Part shown: piece after piece, positions 59,670 to 64,000 of the stretch
How the letters are laid out: each line of letters starts with the position of its first letter
Numbering within the stretch: position 1 is the stretch's first letter
DNA from: Thunnus maccoyii
Lineage: Eukaryota > Chordata > Actinopteri > Scombriformes > Scombridae
Reading direction: 5' to 3'
Assembly (NCBI RefSeq): GCF_910596095.1
Contig: NC_056545.1
Coordinates: 1,472,001-1,536,000, forward strand
DNA: 64,000 nt
The notes under the pieces: generated by a model
Told to the model about the DNA's origin: nothing
Seen by the model: only the letters and a program-made list of their open reading frames with translations
Database searches by the model: none
Translations under genes and position numbers: made by a program

Positions 59670-60345
59670 AACTAGACAAGGCAAGTTTATTTAGCAACAA
59701 GGCAAGGTGAGACAATGTGCAAAAGGAACACACAATATAAGGACACTTAAATACAATCAAAAACAGTCATTAAAGACCTGCAGTTTTCTGGGAGTTTGTT
59801 CAAATATGTGGATCATAGATGTCCCAGATGACCTGAGAGGTCTGGATGGTTCACAACATAACAGCAGACCAAAAGTGTATTTTGGCCCTAAACCATTCAG
59901 TGCTTTATAAAACAACAGCAGTATTTTAAAATCAATTCTTTGACAGACAGGAAGTCAGTGTAAAGATCGGAGAACTGGAGTTGTATGATCCACTGTCTTG
60001 GTCTTAGTGAGGACTCGAGCAGCAGCGTTCTGAATCAGCTGCAGCTGTCTGATCGATATTTTTAGGGAGAAATGTAAAGACGGTGTTACACTAATCAAGT
60101 CTACTGGAGATAAATTCATTGACAAGTTTTTCCAAATCCTGTTGAGACATAAGTCTTTTAATCCTTGATACATTCTTCAGCTGACTTTGTAATTGTCTTA
60201 ATGTGGCTGTTGAAATTCAGGTCTGAGTCCATGATTACACCAAGATTTGTGGCTTAGTTTGTGGTTTTTAACATTATCGATTGAAGCTGAGTGCTGACTT
60301 TTAATTCCTCTTCTTTGGCTCCAAAAACAGTTACTTTGGTTCTAT
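59670..60345 (-). mobile_element. Rex1-like LINE fragment, reversed
   Basis: On the minus strand it encodes [19 protein letters not shown] and HTTPVLRSLH, conserved reverse transcriptase C-terminal blocks. It then runs to the tail, which appears on the plus strand as GACAAGGCAAGTTTATTTA. It is the same family as 16,850-17,697 and is defective. Confidence 0.8.
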
Positions 60346-61730
60346 CTCACGCAGGCTCCACCCTCTACTGGACTCTATGGGTAATACTCTCGTCCAATCA
60401 CACATATTTGAGAAAATATTCTGGCTGGGCGTGTAGCTGGTCAAGGCAGTTACAGTCTGGGTCTGTTGGTTGTTGCTGTGGATTTGGGAATCCATTGTAA
60501 TGGGCTTAATGTTCAAATACAGTAAAATGGGTATTAGACTGAGATATATAAACAATCATCATAGACCTTGTCCCCATTGAAATTGCAAACAATAAAAAAG
60601 ACAGAAAACTTTTAATCAAAATGTGTTCTGACCATAAATAATTATAGAAACAATATATATTCCTGTTGCAATACCTGGCCAAAGTTATGATTCTAATGCA
60701 CTATATTGAACACTTAACATTCCCTACAGTAGACCATAGAGAATTAGCTTAACATAAACTTTTAATTAACTTTTTGCACAAAACGAGGACTGTGGATTTT
60801 GTCCCCCATCACTTATATTGGATCTTTTAATTACCAGCATCATGCCTGAATAAGCAGCTGAGTATCTGTTGTATCAGAGGATGTGGTAGATTTATTAGAG
60901 CACAGTCTGATATTGACCGGCCTAATGATGGGTCAAACATTTAATATTAATACTGGGATTTCATAGGAATGCTCCCCAAGTTTCCAAAATAACAAAATGA
61001 GGATTGTTTCTTGTAAAATGCCTTCATGAGTTTGTTGGTACATTTTGTGATATTGTATGAATGTAATTTTCTCAGGTTGAAGTAACAGATGAGGATAAAA
61101 GATTAGATTGAACACAGAACTTCAGCCATGTAAATACTTGCATCTGACACTGTAAATGAGGTTTATATTCAGTTTGCAAGGCCTCTGTTCTCTAGAGCCA
61201 GGGTTTTTTGCATTGTAGGGATTTTGAATATTTGATGAGCAGTAGAGCAAATATGTTTTTTATGTTAAAAATATGTTTCTTTAAAAAATATTTTCCAATG
61301 GTTAATGAAGGAAATTAGTATTGAAACTGATGACAAATAACTGGTTCATCATCTTTGAGTGCTGCTGTGTGCCAAGCATCAAAGATCTCCTCCAGATGTG
61401 TGTTAATGTATAGAAAAATCATTTGTTTTGATCATTTGTGTCTGATGTGTTTTTCCACAAAAAAGTGCAAATGCTTTGTTGAAAGTCCTTAAAATCAGAA
61501 TCAGAAACAGGTTTATTGTCAATTTATTGATGTTACCTTGGTGTTGTTGTGCATAACAATCAAAGTTAGAAGGTAAGATAAAACTCAAATACCTATAGAA
61601 TGTATGAGAAAAACACAACTACCACAAAAGACAGGTGATATAAATATATACATAAAATTCATAATTAAAATTTTAGATATAGTAAATATATACAGTATAT
61701 ATATAAACTGACATCTACTCTCTAGCATTA

Positions 61731-62130
61731 CACAGTGGATGAGTTGTAACCTATTTAAATTAAATAAAGACAAAACAGAAGCTCTTATATTTGGCACAGA
61801 TGCACAGAGAGAAGAACTTTCAAGCAGGCTTGGAAATCTGGCTCTACAGATTAAACCAGAAGTAAAAAACTTAGGTGTTATCCTTGACTGTGAATTGAAT
61901 TTTAAAAGTCATGTCCACAACATTACAAAGATAGCCTTTTATCATTAAATAAACATCGCAATAGTCTTGCTTTTAATTAACTCAACTTTTTATTTGCTCT
62001 TTACTGTTTTTACTACCTGTTTTATCTTTCTTATCTCATGATTTTACCTCTTTTTATCACTGTAGTGTTTTTTATTGTTTATTGTATTTCTTTTTTTCCC
62101 TTTCTTTTAATGTTTTACCTTAATAAATCA
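61731..62130 (+). mobile_element. Rex1-like LINE fragment, unit 3 copy with internal deletion
   Basis: Nearly identical to the unit 2 copy, with the same deletion junction at GTC (61,964-61,966). Confidence 0.9.
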
Positions 62131-62558
62131 TATTCATTTATACTCAGAGCACAGAGAAACTTTCAGCAGATGAATGTGACCATACATCATTCTTCAAAGT
62201 GAAGATGAAACATCCAAGTGAGGGAATAAGAAGAACACATTTTTGAGTGGAGGGGGACTTTAAGTTTTTGCCACAGTGTTGGGACTATGTTGATGTAGAG
62301 TGAAGTGTTTGACTACACTAAAATATCTACAAATATTAAAATCACTTCTGCATATTGCATTTGCCAACAATTAAAAAACAATGAACTCAAATACAGTATG
62401 TGCAGAGTATAGATAATTCAGGAAGGATATAAAGTACTGTTGCAATACTACATTATTTGATTCTGTATTTAAATTTTAAAGACATTAAAGACATTCATAT
62501 TTCTTTCAAATTAATATATATCTCTTTAAATACGCAAAAGTGCTTGAATAATTCAATG

Positions 62559-63521
62559 TCACCTGGGGTGAGACTCCAGCCTTGGCAGTTTCAATCGACA
62601 GCATAGATGGTAAATGAGGATGGGTCTGATGGTCTGGTCTCTGATGCCATAGATTAGAGCACTCAGACATCTTGGGAGAAGGATAATACATACATAAATA
62701 ATACTATGGATGCGTGAAATTGCTACTCTGTCTAGGAATTTTGACATGGCAATAAGCAATGGGTCATGTACAGTTGAGGAAAGACTGAGGCCCAGCTGCA
62801 CCAGGTGCAGCAGCAGTGTGTTACGAGCTTTATGGGCTAAAGCTTTGTCTGTGGAGGCTGACCTGGCTGCTATCATCACACCAATATAGGAACAAGTTAC
62901 TGTCACACCAGCTAATGCAAACAGAAAACAAGTGAAGGCTTTGTTATAATGATCAGACATTGGGCCAAGAAACATGGCTATGTCAGAGCAATAGTCTTTC
63001 ATCTGCAGGCTCTCCAGTTCTTCAAATGGAAAATCTAACAGCAAAATAACTTGTATGAGAGCATTTAGTGAACTGAACGCCCAAACTACAACAATAGCCA
63101 CACCTGTGTTTCTGATAGTGATGATGGTAGCGTGCCTCAGTGGGTAGCACACAGCTACATATCTCTCCAGAGACATCACCACCAGTGTGAGAGGAGACAC
63201 TTCATTTGTGAGATCAGCGAGCATGGCGAGAACACCACATACAGGATAGGTCAGCCATATTCTACAAGCAGACAGTAGATACAGTAACTGGCTTAGTGCC
63301 ATCTGCACAGTGTCTGCAAAAAGTAGGTTATACAGAAGAATATAACGGGAGGTCTCCCTAAACACAGACTTACTCCTCAAGGTGAAAAGCATGATCCCAT
63401 TAATGAAGAGAAACACACAGCATGCCACTGTAATTGGAGCAGAAAACAACACAATTTCCAGTAGTCTCCGGTACTGCAGTCCAACAGTGATGTTGGTCTG
63501 AGATGGAGTTGCATATGACAT
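62559..63521 (-). CDS. Odorant receptor, OR131-2-like (unit 3)
   Basis: An intact single-exon GPCR of 320 residues starting at ATG 63,521. About 15 residues differ from the unit 1 receptor by eye (about 95% identity). The motif SLERYVAVCYPLRHA (117-131), Cys95, Cys178 and CLSALIYG (285-292) are conserved, and Asn10 is the remaining N-terminal glycosylation site. Unlike in units 1 and 2, the sequence just upstream (63,536-63,550) is changed and the possible 5' UTR splice acceptor CACAG is lost. The coding frame is undamaged, so the gene may be functional if it uses another leader arrangement. Confidence 0.92.
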   Translation of the reverse strand: MSYATPSQTNITVGLQYRRLLEIVLFSAPITVACCVFLFINGIMLFTLRSKSVFRETSRYILLYNLLFADTVQMALSQLLYLLSACRIWLTYPVCGVLAMLADLTNEVSPLTLVVMSLERYVAVCYPLRHATIITIRNTGVAIVVVWAFSSLNALIQVILLLDFPFEELESLQMKDYCSDIAMFLGPMSDHYNKAFTCFLFALAGVTVTCSYIGVMIAARSASTDKALAHKARNTLLLHLVQLGLSLSSTVHDPLLIAMSKFLDRVAISRIHSIIYVCIILLPRCLSALIYGIRDQTIRPILIYHLCCRLKLPRLESHPR

Positions 63522-64000
63522 ATTAGAGAGACATTTATCGGTCCGTCATGAAAATGAGATATATCTGAAGGGTTTTACCCTGTTATACAGTAAATTTGAG
63601 TAACTGGAAAACACATTTAAGATCTCAAAAAAAAAAACATTAAAATTTCAATGCAATTATGACACAAAAGCACAATTAAACAGTTTTACCCTTAGAACAG
63701 TAAAAACCCATCATCTTTGCAGAAATGTCTGTTGAGTTCACATGTAAAAAAGAAAATAACCCACATACATGTTCCCTGTGCCGACAGTTAGCAGGTTAGA
63801 GGCCGTGCTTGAGTCCATGTGGGAGGAACTGATCTGCAGGGTTTGCCTGGCCTTAAATGCATTTTAAGATTTCAGTCCTCACACCCACTTCATGTGATAT
63901 CATGAGATCAGTAATGTTAAACAGTGATAGATGATGTAATCCCTTTACAACTCTTACTCAGTACTCTAGTTCATGTCATTGTATATTCTGTTGCCTGGAG

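Larger units (their letters stand above)
56364..60944. repeat. Segmental duplication unit 2
   Basis: Homologous to units 1 and 3 from ATTAATAGTGGGATTTCACA to the shared 3' flank ending TGATGGGTCAAACATTTAAT. It lacks the hAT insertion of unit 1 and has the 452-bp LINE deletion also seen in unit 3. After the receptor gene it holds a reversed Rex1-like fragment (59,670-60,345) not found in unit 1. Confidence 0.92.
60945..64000. repeat. Segmental duplication unit 3 (continues past the window)
   Basis: Starts ATTAATACTGGGATTTCATA and is colinear with unit 2, sharing its LINE deletion and the empty hAT site. Its receptor gene and upstream flank match unit 1 and 2 flanks up to the window edge, so the right boundary is not visible. 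Confidence 0.92.

Overview
The window looks like nuclear DNA of a teleost fish. It has intron-rich vertebrate genes, intact single-exon odorant receptor genes of the fish OR131-2-like type, three eukaryotic tRNA genes, and a dense mix of fish-type repeats: Rex1/L2-like non-LTR fragments, hAT-like and Tc1-like elements, palindromic MITEs, microsatellites and minisatellites. Nothing prokaryotic or viral was seen. All calls come from reading the sequence; no database search was run.

Layout. 1-14,300 has no recognisable protein gene. It holds simple repeats, a 1-kb 11-bp minisatellite (4,946-5,978), scattered MITE-like repeats and three tRNA genes (Ser-TGA at 7,441, Ala-CGC at 10,606, Val-TAC at 11,135). 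14,945-26,260 (+) is a complete 14-exon lipoxygenase gene whose exons join to a 684-residue PLAT plus lipoxygenase protein, with all five iron ligands and the C-terminal isoleucine. 28,542-39,781 (-) is a complete 13-exon trappc14 gene (also called map11 or C7orf43) whose exons join to 607 residues. The two genes converge on a 2.3-kb gene-free stretch. 39,782-45,120 is repeat-rich: a Tc1-like element with a BED-finger hAT remnant inside it, a MITE split by a LINE tail, and an L2-like fragment.

45,120-64,000 is a tandem segmental duplication. Three units each carry one intact odorant receptor gene on the minus strand (about 93-95% identical proteins) and one Rex1-like LINE fragment. Insertions and deletions give its history. 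Units 2 and 3 share a 452-bp deletion that unit 1 lacks. Unit 1 has a 2,328-bp hAT-like insertion with perfect 8-bp target duplications, and units 2 and 3 keep the empty site. A 3.75-kb nested mobile-element composite lies between units 1 and 2, with an empty site at the unit 2/3 junction.

The genes do not form one pathway. The lipoxygenase acts on polyunsaturated fatty acids or their hydroperoxides, trappc14 works in TRAPPII-linked vesicle traffic and ciliogenesis, and the receptors are sensory GPCRs. The most notable observations are the dated receptor duplication, clustered substitutions in receptor units 2 and 3 that suggest gene conversion, a decayed copy of trappc14 exon 9 just upstream of the lipoxygenase gene, and complementary dinucleotide tracts flanking trappc14 exon 4. 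I found no convincing new multi-gene system.
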